From Acidimicrobiia bacterium (GTDB lineage Bacteria > Actinomycetota > Acidimicrobiia > IMCC26256 > JAOSJL01): a DNA stretch of 64,000 nucleotides. Below, in pieces: positions 35,905-45,507 of the stretch. The stretch lies in contig JAOSJL010000001.1 in NCBI GenBank assembly GCA_027494115.1, positions 831,926 through 895,925 of the forward strand, in the 5' to 3' direction. Numbering within the stretch: the first letter of the stretch is position 1; every line of letters starts with the position of its first letter. Below the pieces are notes generated by a model. The model was given only the letters and a program-made list of their open reading frames with translations. It was not told the DNA's origin and ran no database searches. A program made the translations under genes and the position numbers.

Positions 35905-36653
35905 GCACGACCCGCAACCGGGCCCTCTGGTCGGCGGTCAACGAGCAGTTCACCGATCAGCAGGCCGACGCGTTGTGGGCGGCACCGGAAATCACCTGGG
36001 GTCTGTTTCGACGATCCGAGGAGCAGCTCGGGGTGCTGGGCGACGTCGCCGGTCTCGATGTCCTCGAACTGGCCGGTGGCACGGCGTACCTGTCGGCGTG
36101 GCTCGACCGAGCCGGCGCTCGACCGGTCTCGCTGGATCTCAGCCGCCACCAACTCGAAACAGCCCGCCGTTGCCAGGCCAGTTTCGAGACGGCGTTCCCC
36201 CTGCTCGAGGCGGACGCGGAGGAGATCCCTCTCCGCGCTGCGTCGTTCGATCTTGTCGTGAGCGAGTACGGCGCCGCGCCCTGGTGTGACCCACGTCGAT
36301 GGCTGGCGGAGGCCGCCCGGCTCCTGCGCCCAGGCGGGCGGTTGATCTTCCTCACCCACAGCGTGCTCGTCGGTCTCTGCGTGCCGGAGGACGAGGGATT
36401 CGCCGGCGACCGGCTGCTGCGGTCGCCGCGGGATCTCGCCTGCATCTCCTGGCCGGGTGGCGGAGTCGAGCATCATCCGGGCCACGGCGACTGGATCCGG
36501 GAGCTGCGGAAGGCAGGTTTCGAGATCGACGCGCTCCACGAGATCTACGCGCCGCCCGACGCACAGACATCGGAGTACTACGAGATCGTGAGCGCCGACT
36601 GGGCGAGTCGCTGGCCGGCGGAGGACCTCTGGGTTGCGCACCTCCCGGGGTGA
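35901..36653 (+). CDS. Class I SAM-dependent methyltransferase
   Basis: About 250 residues. The start is uncertain: conservation begins at NRALWSAVNEQFTDQQADALW, which places initiation near 35901, where only a CTG codon is available (a misread GTG is possible). Motif I VLELAGGTAYLSAWL, motif II PVSLDLSRHQLE, DAEEIPLRAASFDLVVSEYG (motif IV) and LLRPGGRLIFLTHS (motif VI) are all present. Methyl acceptor unknown. It overlaps the PLDc_N stop, so it ends the 34.3-36.7 kb cluster. Confidence 0.85.
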   Translation: MSTTRNRALWSAVNEQFTDQQADALWAAPEITWGLFRRSEEQLGVLGDVAGLDVLELAGGTAYLSAWLDRAGARPVSLDLSRHQLETARRCQASFETAFPLLEADAEEIPLRAASFDLVVSEYGAAPWCDPRRWLAEAARLLRPGGRLIFLTHSVLVGLCVPEDEGFAGDRLLRSPRDLACISWPGGGVEHHPGHGDWIRELRKAGFEIDALHEIYAPPDAQTSEYYEIVSADWASRWPAEDLWVAHLPG

Positions 36654-36663
36654 ACCGCGGCGG

Positions 36664-36924
36664 TCATGCGGACTCGGTCGCAGGAGCGGCCGAGACCTGG
36701 ACGAGCCCCTCGGCCCATGCCGCCGGGCTCGCCCGCCAGGTGAAGACGTCGGACACCCACAGCGCGTGACTGCGTGTCCAGCGTTTCTTGCCCGGCCGCA
36801 GCACGCGCACGAGGAGGTCTCCGCCCCTCTTCCTCAACTTCCGGTTGTTCCAGAGCAGGAGTGCAATGCCCGCAGCGCAGAGCCAGAGGGGAACACCGAG
36901 GAGAGCCAGGGTCGCCCAGACCAT
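36664..36924 (-). CDS. Small membrane protein, DUF2550-like
   Basis: 86 residues. The N-terminal transmembrane helix TLALLGVPLWLCAAGIALLLW is followed by a basic domain: RKLRKRGGDLLVRVLRPGKKRWTRSHALWVSDVFTWRASP. This resembles the start of actinobacterial DUF2550 proteins but is shorter. It is the last gene of the minus-strand operon, 12 bases after the propeller gene. Confidence 0.6.
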   Translation of the reverse strand: MVWATLALLGVPLWLCAAGIALLLWNNRKLRKRGGDLLVRVLRPGKKRWTRSHALWVSDVFTWRASPAAWAEGLVQVSAAPATESA

Positions 36925-36936
36925 ATGGCTGCTACC

Positions 36937-38426
36937 TCACTTCGGCCGGACCTGGAGGGTGATGAATCCGTCGCCAGTGGGGTAGTAGACGCGGCCTCCG
37001 TAGCCGGGCACGAGCAGCGAGCCGAACGTCAGCGGCGGGAGGAGGTCGGAGGCAGCCAGGATCTCTCCGGTTGTCGGGTCCCGCCAGGTCACGCGCTCCT
37101 TGTAGGAGGCACCGCCCATGACCATGGCAGCACCGGCCTTGTCAGGGTCGTCGGGGACCATGTCGGAGACGACCAGCACCCGATCGTCCCCTTCGCCGTA
37201 GATCGGTTGGAAGGCCAGCGTCGAGTCGTCGACGACGAACTCAACGCTCATCTCGCCCGAGGCCGGGTCGAGGTGGAGGCCGGCCAACTTCCCGTAGCCC
37301 ATGTCGGCGGAATAGAGGCGGTTGTGGCGGGATCGGTGCCCGTCTTGGGAGGGGCGAAGCTCATCTGGCCCTCTGCGAGGGGACCGAACGGCTCGATGGT
37401 GGTGACCTTGTCGGGATCGTGCTGGTTGATGGCGACGACGGTCGACGGCACCGCGGCCGGCAGACCGTTGGTCTGGATCACCACCCAGTCGCCCATCATC
37501 CCGGCAGCGTCGCCCGTCATCTGCCCCTCGCCCACGTAGGGAACCGCCCAGCTCTCGTCCTGGGTCAGCTGGGAGGACACCGGATCCCAGAAGTAGCGGT
37601 ACGCGTGTTGGTCGGCGGAGATGTAGATGGCGATGCGATCTTCGAACGTCGTCACAACGTTCGGCGACGTGGTGGCCTCGGGCAATGACACGTCATCGAG
37701 GATCTCGAGCGTTTCGGGGTGCACGGCCACGAGATGGGAGTTCGGCTGCTTCTTGCCCTGCATCAACCCCTGGACGATGGCCAGGGTCCCCTGCAGGGTG
37801 AGGCCGACCGGCCGCGTCTGGTTCTTGAGGATCAGCGTCCCGTCGGGCGCCACGGTGAGGTGCTTGAAGTTGGAGTCAGCCGGCGACGTGTCGCCGGTGG
37901 GCAAGCGGTTGTAGGCGAGGATGCGACCGGTGTCGGTGTCGAGGCGCGCGATGTCGTTGCTCCACGAGGTGACGATGTGGCCGTCGGCGAGGATGTTGAG
38001 GTTCGTGCCCCCGATCCACTTGCCCGACACGTTGGCGTTCTCGAGATAGGTGCGCCACACCTGCCGACCCGTCGTGGCGTCGGCTCGGGCGATGTACGGA
38101 CCGGGGTCGACCGGCCCTTCGGGCGCCGGGTCGCACCCGCCGGTGAGGAAGAGCTCACCTGGCTCCTTGTTGCAGACGAAGGCCGTGGCGTGGAACGTGT
38201 CCTCACTGTGGTACGCGTAGACAGCGTTGTCTCCGTCGCGTGAACCGGTGAAGCTCGCTCCGGGGAACAGGCCGCTTCGGTGGGCGTCGGCGATCTCCGC
38301 GCCGTTGAGCGACGGGTAGTAGCCCGGGCCCGCGACCTCGGCGCTGCGCTCGCGTTCGTGCGCCACGAGAGCGAAGTCGCCGACCAGCGGCCCGTTGGCC
38401 GCCTTCTCGTACTCGTTCAGATCCAT
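36937..38426 (-). CDS. PQQ-like beta-propeller protein, frameshifted
   Basis: About 496 residues; a base shift at about 37290 separates the last 120. Repeated blade-like segments include TGRQVWRTYLENANVSGKWIG, TNLNILADGHIVTSWSNDIARLDTDTGRILAYNRL, HLTVAPDGTLILKNQTRP, VAIN and the final TFGSLLVPGYGGRVYYPTGDGFITLQ. These have the strand pattern and Asp-Gly turns of quinoprotein-like propellers. No signal peptide is visible. It is in an operon with two unknown genes upstream and a small membrane protein downstream. An enzymatic role is not evident; it may be a binding or sensor scaffold. Confidence 0.7.
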
Positions 38427-38496
38427 GGTCTGGCGTTCCTCCGGCTCGATTGTCGTGACCGTCCTGAGACCTCGCGGGTGCGCCGGTCTGTGCCGA

Positions 38497-39123
38497 CTAC
38501 TTGACGAGGTTGTAGACGTTGCCGAGATCGTCCATGACGACCGACACGGCGCCGTCCATCACGTACGTGAAGTCCGCGTCGAGTGTGCGGCTGCGGTAGC
38601 TCCACCCGTCCGGGAGGGTGAGGCGGTCGCCGAGCGTCTCGAAGCCGTCGATCTCGATGGCGCTGGACTGCATCAGGTAGACCTCGCCACCGGGCGCCAC
38701 GAGCTCGTACACGGAGCGGCCCGCCTTGTAGACGAGTTCGCCCTCTTTCGAGGACTCGGCGGGGTCGTAGCGCTTGTTGGCCGCCAGGCCGCCGGAGCTC
38801 ACGATCTCGACCGAGATGTTCGCAGCCCAACGGAAGCCGATGCCCTCGACCTCGAGCACCTCGGTCCCCATGTGTAGCGTGACGGAGTCACAGGCCCACC
38901 AGTGAGGACCGTTCTTGATGACCATCGCCGCACCGAACTTCTGGGCGGCGGCGTCGGCATCGATCGCCTCCCACTGGTCTGGTGGGGCCTCGCTCAGTCC
39001 GGTGCAGTTGTAGAAGGTGACGTACTCGTCGCCCACGATGGCCAGCTCTGCATAGCGCAGCGCACGTGTGGGCCCGAAGTTCAGTTCCTGCACCTCACCC
39101 GGGTCGGACAGATCTCGTGCCAC
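38497..39123 (-). CDS. Hypothetical protein of the propeller operon
   Basis: 208 residues, intact. It begins MARDLSDPGEVQELNFGPTRALRYAELAIVG. It is beta-rich with WWACDSVTLHMGTEVLEVEG, a central GRSVYELVAPGGEVYLMQSSAIEIDGFETLGDRLTLPDGWSYRSRTL and the end YVMDGAVSVVMDDLGNVYNLVK. The GEVYLMQSS and LPDGWSYRSRTL segments recall small extracellular or cupin-like proteins, but I cannot assign a family. The start lies one base after the stop of the upstream gene, so expression is coupled. Confidence 0.65.
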   Translation of the reverse strand: MARDLSDPGEVQELNFGPTRALRYAELAIVGDEYVTFYNCTGLSEAPPDQWEAIDADAAAQKFGAAMVIKNGPHWWACDSVTLHMGTEVLEVEGIGFRWAANISVEIVSSGGLAANKRYDPAESSKEGELVYKAGRSVYELVAPGGEVYLMQSSAIEIDGFETLGDRLTLPDGWSYRSRTLDADFTYVMDGAVSVVMDDLGNVYNLVK

Positions 39124-39124
39124 C

Positions 39125-40481
39125 TCAGCCTCCTGCCTCGAACGTCGACTTGTCGGTGTAGGACACCCGGGGGAAGTACGGGCCCATGACCTCCGCCTCG
39201 GTTCCCGGCTTCTCGATCTTGGTGGGGTCGTACCGCCAGTTCTCGTTGTTGTACATGAAGCGGAACACGAGAAAGCCGAAGTCGGAGCGATTGGCCGGGT
39301 CGTCGAGCCCCTCGCCTTCCTCGCCCCAGTCCATCCACATCACGCCGTTCTCCTCGGTGGCGTTGGCCGGACGGTCTTCGGGCCGGCAGATGACGATCGT
39401 GTAGTTCCGGTCGTCGTCGAGGGGGATCTGGAAATCGGAGACGGCGTCCATTCCCTTGCCGGAGGGGGTGCCTGGCTGAGTATCAACGACCAGTACCGGG
39501 CCTCCCAGTCCTCCATCACGTCGAGACCGCCGTCGTCACCGGAGTAGGTGTCGGGGAACTGGGGCATCCTGCCCTCGATGACGAGCACGGGGCCGAAGGC
39601 CCGCGACACGAACCCCATCATGAACAGGGTGACGGGGTCGCCGCCGAAGCCGGTCTCCACGTGGCCGGGGTACTTGGCGAGGCGTTCGTCCCAGGGCTTG
39701 AAGACGCCTGCGAGGTTCCACATGTTGTTGAAGTAGCGCTCGATCATGGGTGGATTGCGGGCCGGCGTGACCTCGCGCGTCAGTTCGGGGTCGTTGGTGG
39801 GGTCGTCGCACATCGCCAGCCACTTGTCGAGTGGTATGCCCGGCGCCGCGCCTTGAGTCCACGGTGTGTTGAACTGCTCGGCCACCTCGTCGCTGGAGAG
39901 CTCGGTGCCGTCGGCCAGCCTCGCGGTGCAGGTGGGGAGGCCGACGCCGGCATCGCCCAGGTAGCCCGGGTCGGGGAGGTACACGCGGTAGACCAGCTGG
40001 ATCTGGTGGCCCACGCCGGCATACATGGTGTTGGGCTCGCGGTCGGCGGGGTCGTCGGGCTTCTCGACGTTGGCGATGTGCGCCACGTAGTCGCGGTTCT
40101 CGCCCTTGCGGCTGTTTCCGGGCACAAAGGGGTTCTCCGAGCCCGGCTCCGGCTCGATGTTGTGGTCGAGGAGCTGCTCGCCGGTCGCCGTGTAGCCCCC
40201 ATGTCGGGGTCCGACCGGTACAGCGCGTACTGGAAGTAGCGGCAGTGCGGGTACTCGTTGCGGATGTCCAGCACGCTGCCTTCGGGCATCTCCACCATCA
40301 GGACCCAGTAGCTCGAGTTGGGGTCGGGGTAGAGATTGGCGATCTGATACGGCTTCGGGTCGGGCAGCATCTCTCCGTAGTCGCGGCCCCGGGGGCCGAG
40401 GAAGAGCTTGTCGTGGCCGTAAAGCTCGTCGGTCTTCAGGACCATCTCGCGCGTCTTGTTACCGGTGCGCCACTCAGCCAT
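39125..40481 (-). CDS. Unknown conserved protein, first of the propeller operon, frameshifted
   Basis: About 451 residues from ATG at 40481 (MAEWRTGNKTREMVLKTDEL). Two base shifts, near 40205 and 39465, split it. Readable features: SSYWVLMVEMPEGSVLDIRNEYPHCRYFQYALY, HQIQLVYRVYLPD, a Trp/Pro-rich middle (YFNNMWNLAGVFKPWDERLAKYPG), ARYWSLILSQ and the C-terminal NYTIVICRPEDRPANATEEN followed by GVMWMDWGEEGEG. The YWSLILS and RNYTIVICRPEDRP elements are faintly like DUF1214 proteins, but I do not rely on this. Promoter region with two palindromes upstream. Confidence 0.65.
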
Positions 40482-40850
40482 TGTCGGACCAGTCCCTTCA
40501 GGAAATGACGTAGATCTCCGCCATCGAAACATGCAGCCCACGGGTGCGCATCCCCCGGATGGGGTGACTCCGGACGTGTGACGCCGTGTGGACAAAGGCA
40601 GGAGCCTGAGGCCGTCAGCTGTCGTGAAGGGCCCTGGTCGAGTCGTCGACGAGCAGGAGACGTGCTCCCCACAGGAAGCAGAGGGCGCCGAGCATCGTGC
40701 CGCTGTTGGCGATCGATGCGTCGAGGGCATCTCCGGTGAGGAATCCCCTCGATCATCCCGATCGGGTGACGACCCTGTCGGTAGCTCCGAGGAGGATGGT
40801 CTTGTCCGTGTGGGAGAGTCACGACCACGAGGAGCGGAAGGAGGCGTGCC
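40482..40850. promoter_or_regulatory. Divergent regulatory region with palindromes
   Basis: 369 bases between the propeller operon (minus) and the DUF2252 gene (plus). CATCCCCCGGATGGGGTGA at 40549-40567 and TCATCCCGATCGGGTGA at 40753-40769 match the sites at 34200-34253, one close to each gene. Between them, minus-strand sequence ending at a TGA at 40615 reads like the tail of a small membrane protein (GTMLGALCFLWGARLLLVDD) but has no proper start, so it may be a remnant. Confidence 0.5.
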
Positions 40851-42236
40851 GTGCGAGGTGCCGCTCAGAGAACTGTCGCCGAAAGGGCTGAATTCGGGCG
40901 AGAAGCTCGCAAGGAGGTTCCGCGGTCGAGTCACGCGGTGTGGAGCCCGTCCGAAGGCCGGAGAGATCCCGTCACGCTGCTCGAGGAACAGAACGAGACC
41001 CGCCTGCCCTTCCTGGTTCCACTCCGCCACGCCCGGATGCGGGTGTCGCCCTTCACCTTCTACCGGGGGACGGCCCGCATCATGGCCGCCGACCTGACGC
41101 CCACGCCGGTCAGTGGCCTGACTGCCCAGCTCGGCGGGGACGCGCACCTCTCGAACTTCGGTGCCTACGCCTCGCCCGAGCGCCAGCTCGTGTTCGACGC
41201 CAACGACTTCGACGAGACGCTTCGCGGCCCCTGGGAGTGGGATCTCAAGCGTCTCGCTGCGAGCTTCACCGTCGCCGGTCAGCACCTCCGGGTTCTCTCG
41301 CAAGGCGTGTCGGAAGGCCACGGCTCACGCCGTCCGGTCGTACCGGGAGGCGATGGCCGAGTTCGCCGCCATGGGCGTGCTCGATCTCTGGTACGACCAC
41401 CTCAGCGTCGCGGACATCCAGGCAGCGGGCGGGATGGATCCCACGGAGTTCGCCTCCCGGCTCGACCGGTTCCAGCGGCGTGCCCAGAAGAAGAACAGTC
41501 TCCAGGCGTTGCGCAAGCTGGCGGTCGAGGTCGATGGGCGTTACCAGATCCGCAGCGACCCCCCGTGCTGTTCCCTCTACGCGATCTACCGGCCGAGTAC
41601 GAACCGGCCGCGCTCGAGGCGTTGGTGCTCTCAGCCCTCGAGGACTACAAGGGAACCCTCAGCGACGAACGACGCTGGCTTCTCGACCAGTACACGCCGG
41701 TCGACATCGGCATCAAGGTCGTCGGTGTCGGAAGCGTGGGTACGCGCTGCTCGATCATCCTTCTCCAGGGACGCGACGAGCAGGATCCGCTCTTCCTCCA
41801 GGCCAAGGAGGCCGAGGCCTCGGTGCTCGAAGAGCACCTCGGACCCAGCCCCTACGAGAACAGCGGGCGTCGCGTCGTGGAGGGACAGCGGATGTCACAG
41901 GCCCAGTCCGACATCTTCCTGGGCTGGACCGAGGGCATGGAAGGCCGCCAGTTCTACGTGCGGCAGCTCCGCGACTGGAAGGGGTCGGTCGAGGTCGAGG
42001 ACGGCACCCCCCGACAGATGCGCTTCTACGCCAGGCTCTGCGGCCGGACGCTCGCCAGGGGCCACGCCCGCTCCGGGGACCCGATAGCGATCGCCGCGTA
42101 CGTGGGGAAGGGCACGGTGCTCGACGACGCACTGGCGGACTTCTCCGAGGCGTATGCGGCCCAGAACATGGAGGATTACCAGCGCTTCCAGGCGGCCATC
42201 GAAAGCGGCCGCCTGGAAGCGTCTGACCTCGCGTGA
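40851..42236 (+). CDS. DUF2252 family protein, frameshifted
   Basis: About 461 residues from GTG 40851 with AAGGAGG six bases upstream. Family motifs: VPRSSHAVWSPS, LLEEQNETRLPFLVPLRHARM, SPFTFYRGTARIMAADL, GDAHLSNFGAYASPERQLVFDANDFDE, WEWDLKRLAASF, then DIGIKVVGVGSVGTR, VVEGQRMSQAQSDIFLGWT and LCGRTLARGHARSGD. DUF2252 is related to aminoglycoside-phosphotransferase/kinase-like folds (the GDAHLSNFG box resembles the catalytic loop), but its role is unknown. Base shifts near 41300 and 41575 move the middle third into another frame. A strong terminator follows. Confidence 0.9.
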   Translation: MRGAAQRTVAERAEFGREARKEVPRSSHAVWSPSEGRRDPVTLLEEQNETRLPFLVPLRHARMRVSPFTFYRGTARIMAADLTPTPVSGLTAQLGGDAHLSNFGAYASPERQLVFDANDFDETLRGPWEWDLKRLAASFTVAGQHLRVLSQGVSEGHGSRRPVVPGGDGRVRRHGRARSLVRPPQRRGHPGSGRDGSHGVRLPARPVPAACPEEEQSPGVAQAGGRGRWALPDPQRPPVLFPLRDLPAEYEPAALEALVLSALEDYKGTLSDERRWLLDQYTPVDIGIKVVGVGSVGTRCSIILLQGRDEQDPLFLQAKEAEASVLEEHLGPSPYENSGRRVVEGQRMSQAQSDIFLGWTEGMEGRQFYVRQLRDWKGSVEVEDGTPRQMRFYARLCGRTLARGHARSGDPIAIAAYVGKGTVLDDALADFSEAYAAQNMEDYQRFQAAIESGRLEASDLA

Positions 42237-42255
42237 GAGCTGTCCGCTCCGGGCG

Positions 42256-42295
42256 CGACACGCCCCGATCATCCGGAGACGATCGGGGCGTGTCG
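42256..42295. terminator. Bidirectional hairpin terminator
   Basis: Perfect 15-base inverted repeat CGACACGCCCCGATC (42256-42270) and GATCGGGGCGTGTCG (42281-42295) with a 10-base loop, followed by TTGAT. It sits between the convergent DUF2252 and DUF7144 genes and probably ends both transcripts. Confidence 0.9.
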
Positions 42296-42316
42296 TTGAT
42301 ACCGGTCACGTACGGG

Positions 42317-42727
42317 TCAGTCGAGCGTCTTCATCTCCTTGCCGTGCGCCGTGAGCGCCCAGATGATGAGGATGTCGATCGTGATGACGATCAGCGCCCA
42401 GATCGGGTACACGGGGATGTAGAAGAAGTTGGCGATCAGGCTGAGTGCCGCAACGATGACCCCGACGGTCCGGGCCAGGATGTTCCCGGTCAGGACGCCG
42501 AAGCCGGAGATGCACACGATGGTCCCGACGACGAGGGCGACCCATCCCCACGCCTGAACGTCGAGAAAAGCGTTGTCACGGTTGGTGAATCCCACCCAGT
42601 CGTCGTTGAGGATCCCCACGAGGCCGGAGCAGGCGTGGAGAAAACCGCCCAGGATCAGCAGGAATCCGGCAAATGCGATCCAACCGGTCCAGCCGGTCGG
42701 CTCGGTGTCGTACGTCTCTCGTGCCAT
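42317..42727 (-). CDS. DUF7144-like membrane protein
   Basis: 136 residues from ATG at 42727, preceded by GAAAGGG. Four transmembrane helices: WIAFAGFLLILGGFLHACSGLVG, WGWVALVVGTIVCISGFGVLTG, TVGVIVAALSLIANFFYIPV and PIWALIVITIDILIIWALTAHG. This matches the actinobacterial four-helix family DUF7144. Function unknown. The upstream region has a GCATCCTCCAGATCGGATGA element (42832) distantly like the palindromes at 34 and 40 kb. Confidence 0.8.
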   Translation of the reverse strand: MARETYDTEPTGWTGWIAFAGFLLILGGFLHACSGLVGILNDDWVGFTNRDNAFLDVQAWGWVALVVGTIVCISGFGVLTGNILARTVGVIVAALSLIANFFYIPVYPIWALIVITIDILIIWALTAHGKEMKTLD

Positions 42728-42909
42728 GGCGTATCCCTTTCGTTGCGAGGTGTGTTCGGGCACTGCGGTCCGCGAGAGAGCTCAAGACACTCCGCGACGC
42801 ACGGAAACGCTACGACGCACCCGATCCGGCGGCATCCTCCAGATCGGATGAATGGCCGGGTCGGCGGCCGGGCCCGGCTCCGATCGGGCCGCAGTACCGT
42901 GACAAAGCG

Positions 42910-43871
42910 ATGCCGAACGGCCGACGCTTCCGTCTGACCTGGCGATTCGCGGTTGCCGCGATGGCGGTGCTCGTGGCTGCCTGCGGAAGTAGCGGAAGTA
43001 GCAAGGAGGCGGGCGAACCGGATACGACAACAGCTCGGTGCGATCCGGAGGCTTCGACGGCACTCGACGTTCCGTACGCGTCTCACCCCGGGACCGATCC
43101 TCGGCTCACGAGCGTTGACGTGTATGCGCCGCCCCGACATGGCTGCGAGCCTCTCCCGGTCGTCGTGTGGGTCCACGGCGGAGCCTGGATCACGGGCGAC
43201 AAGAGCAGTCGCGTTGACGACAAGATCGCGTTGTTCGGCGACGCCGGTTACGTCTTCGTGAGCGTCAACTACCGGCTCACCGACCCCGAGGCAGAGGACC
43301 CACTCCGGTATCCGGCGCACAACGAGGATGTGGCTCAGGCGCTGGCGTGGTTGGTCGAGAGCGTCGACGACTATGGAGGTGATCCCGAGAAGGTGGCCGT
43401 GCTCGGCCACTCGGCGGGGGCGGGGATCGTGGCGGCGATCGCCACGGATCCGCGCTACCTGGGAGCCCACGACCTCGGCCTCGACGCGATCGACTGTGTT
43501 GCCCCCTGGACACCGAAGCCTTCGACATCTCGCGCGTGATGCAGGGTGGTCCGAGACTCGTGGGCACGTACACCACCGTCTTCGGGACAGAACCCGACGT
43601 GTGGGCCGAGGCATCGCCGACCACCCACGTGTCCGTGGATAGCGAGATCCCACCCTTCCTGCTCGCGCGACGGGGAGGTCCCGACAGGCGGTCGATGGTC
43701 GACGACTTCGCAGACACCCTCGAGGATGCCTCCGTCGACGTCACGGTCGTCGACGCCGACGGTCTCGCGCATGAAGACGTCAACGTTCTGATCGGGGCAG
43801 CCGGGGACTCGGTCATGACGCCACCGCTCATGGAGTTCCTCGACGAATGCTTCTCACCCGGCTCCGGGTGA
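42910..43871 (+). CDS. Alpha/beta hydrolase lipoprotein (esterase), frameshifted
   Basis: About 320 residues from ATG 42910. Lipoprotein signal peptide WRFAVAAMAVLVAACGSS with lipobox VAAC. Then VDVYAPPRHGCEPLPVVVWVHGGAWITGDKSS (oxyanion HGGAW), YVFVSVNYRL, YPAHNEDVAQALAWLVESVDDYGGDPEKV and the nucleophile elbow GHSAGA. The frame shifts near 43508 at a C run (VAPLDTEAFDISRVMQGG expected); the C-terminal part has PPFLLARRG and DADGLAHEDVN, supplying the His. It belongs to the carboxylesterase/BD-FAE-like hydrolases, anchored outside the cell. Substrate unknown. Confidence 0.85.
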
Positions 43872-43902
43872 GGATCCGGAGTCCGGTTCGGTCGAGCTCC
43901 GA

Positions 43903-44250
43903 CTAGCGGCGGCGGCGGTTGTTTCGGGGTTCGGTCTTGTTCTTGGCGTCGGTCAGCTGACGGATCAGGTCGTCACGTACCTCGCTCAGCGCGGAACCGA
44001 AGTCGGTCTTGGCAGAGGTCGCCACCAGACGGGGCCGTCCTGCGATCCAGGCCTCCAAGGTCATGTGCTGGCTCGGAGTATCCCGGTCCTTGACCGAGAT
44101 CTCGAGGTCGACGCTCCCGGCGCGAAACGACCGGAGGCGATGGTCGAGTCGTCCCCAGTGCTTGACGATCTGAGCACGCTCGGCTTCCTCGATACCTCCA
44201 CCGAGTCGAAGGCTCCCGTCGACTGTTGCCGGGTCACCGTTCTTGGTCAT
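43903..44250 (-). CDS. HPF/RaiA-like ribosome-associated protein
   Basis: 115 residues. It begins with a charged leader, then AERAQIVKHWGRLDHRLRSFRAGSVDLEISVKDRDTPSQHMTLEAWIAGRPRLVATSAKTDFGSALSEVRDDLIRQLTDAKNK. The beta-alpha-beta-beta-beta-alpha pattern, with a basic tail PRNNRRRR, fits the short HPF/sigma-54 modulation family that binds the 30S subunit during dormancy. The C-terminal dimerisation domain of long HPF is absent. Confidence 0.75.
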   Translation of the reverse strand: MTKNGDPATVDGSLRLGGGIEEAERAQIVKHWGRLDHRLRSFRAGSVDLEISVKDRDTPSQHMTLEAWIAGRPRLVATSAKTDFGSALSEVRDDLIRQLTDAKNKTEPRNNRRRR

Positions 44251-44291
44251 TCCCGTTCCTCCACGAGGAGTCCTTGGCAGTGAACTCCATC

Positions 44292-45507
44292 CTAGGGAGG
44301 GCCGGCGCCCGCCAGCGTGTCGAGCGCGGCCTCCACGAGGACGCGAATACCCACTCCGATGGCGCGTTCGTCGACGTCGAAGTTGCCGGCGTGGAGATCC
44401 AGCGCCTCTCGACCGTCGGAGGGGTCGTTCACCCCGAGGCGAGCGTAGGAACCCGGCACCTGTTCGAGATACCAGGAGAAGTCGTCCCCGCCCGCGCTCT
44501 GGGTTGCGTCGACGACCGCCGCGGAGCCCAGGACGGCACGTGCCGCCCGTTCGAGTTGGCGCGTCGCGCCTTCCTCGTTCACGACGGGCGGAACGCCGCG
44601 GGTGTAGTCGAGCGTGGCCCGAACCCCGAGATCCGTCTCGACCCGGACCAGCGCCTCCTCCACGATCGTGGGCAGCGCGTTCCAGACCGAACGCTCAGGT
44701 GTGCGGATCGAACCGAGCAGATCAGCGTGCGCGGGAATGACGTTGGCCGCTGCACCCGTGCGCAGCGCGCCAAAGACGAGTGATGCCTCACCGAATTCAG
44801 TTGCCCGCGACCGGACCTCCTCGGGGAGCTCGAGCGCCAGACGGGGAGGCCACCGCGACCATGTCGACGGTCTTGTGCGGGCGGGCCGTGTGGCCTCCCG
44901 GACCGGTGAGCTCGATGTGGACCATGTCGGCCGCCGATGAGATAGGACCCACGCGAGTGCCGAGCTGTCCGGTGTCGAGCTTCGGATCGCAGTGGAGCCC
45001 GTAGATGGCGGACACGCCGTCGACAGCGCCGGCGGCGATGGCATCGAGCGCTCCTCCGGGGACGGTCTCCTCGGCCGACTCGAAGACCAGCCGGGCTCCG
45101 CCGTCGACGCCCTCGTCACCCAGTCGTTGAGCGAGGGCCAGGCCGGCCCCCAGAACGATGGTCGTGTGCACGTCGTGGCCGCACGCGTGGGCGACACCGG
45201 GAACCTGCGAGGCGTAGTGGACGTCCTTGTCGTCGGTCATGGCGAGGGCGTCGAGATCGGCGCGCAGGGCGACGACAGGAGTGTCGCTCCCGTGTTCGCC
45301 GACATCGCAGAGCACCCCGGTCCCTTCGGGGAGGATCCGGGGTTCGAGACCCGCGACCTCGAGTCGGGCTGCAACCGCCGCGCTGGTCTCGACTTCCTCG
45401 CCGCTCAGCTCCGGATGCGCGTGGATCTGGCGACGGAACGCCACGAGCTCGTCAGCGTGGGCATCCAGGAACGCGTCGAGCCATGTCGCCCGGCCCGGAG
45501 CGGTCAT
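44292..45507 (-). CDS. M20-family amidohydrolase, frameshifted
   Basis: About 404 residues. N-terminal part: FRRQIHAHPELSGEEVETS, VVALRADLDALAM, HACGHDVHTTIVLGAG and FESAEETVPGGALDAIAAGA, the metal-binding set of the M20D (hippurate/IAA-amino-acid hydrolase) subfamily. A base shift at about 44845 joins KTVDMVAVA to RLALELPEEVRSRATEF. The remainder has GAAANVIPAHADLLGSIR, PPVVNEEGATRQLERAA, GGDDFSWYLEQVPGSYARLG and LHAGNFDVDERAI. The start overlaps the YbdK stop by ATGA, so the two are an operon. It probably hydrolyses N-acyl amino acids. Confidence 0.93.
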
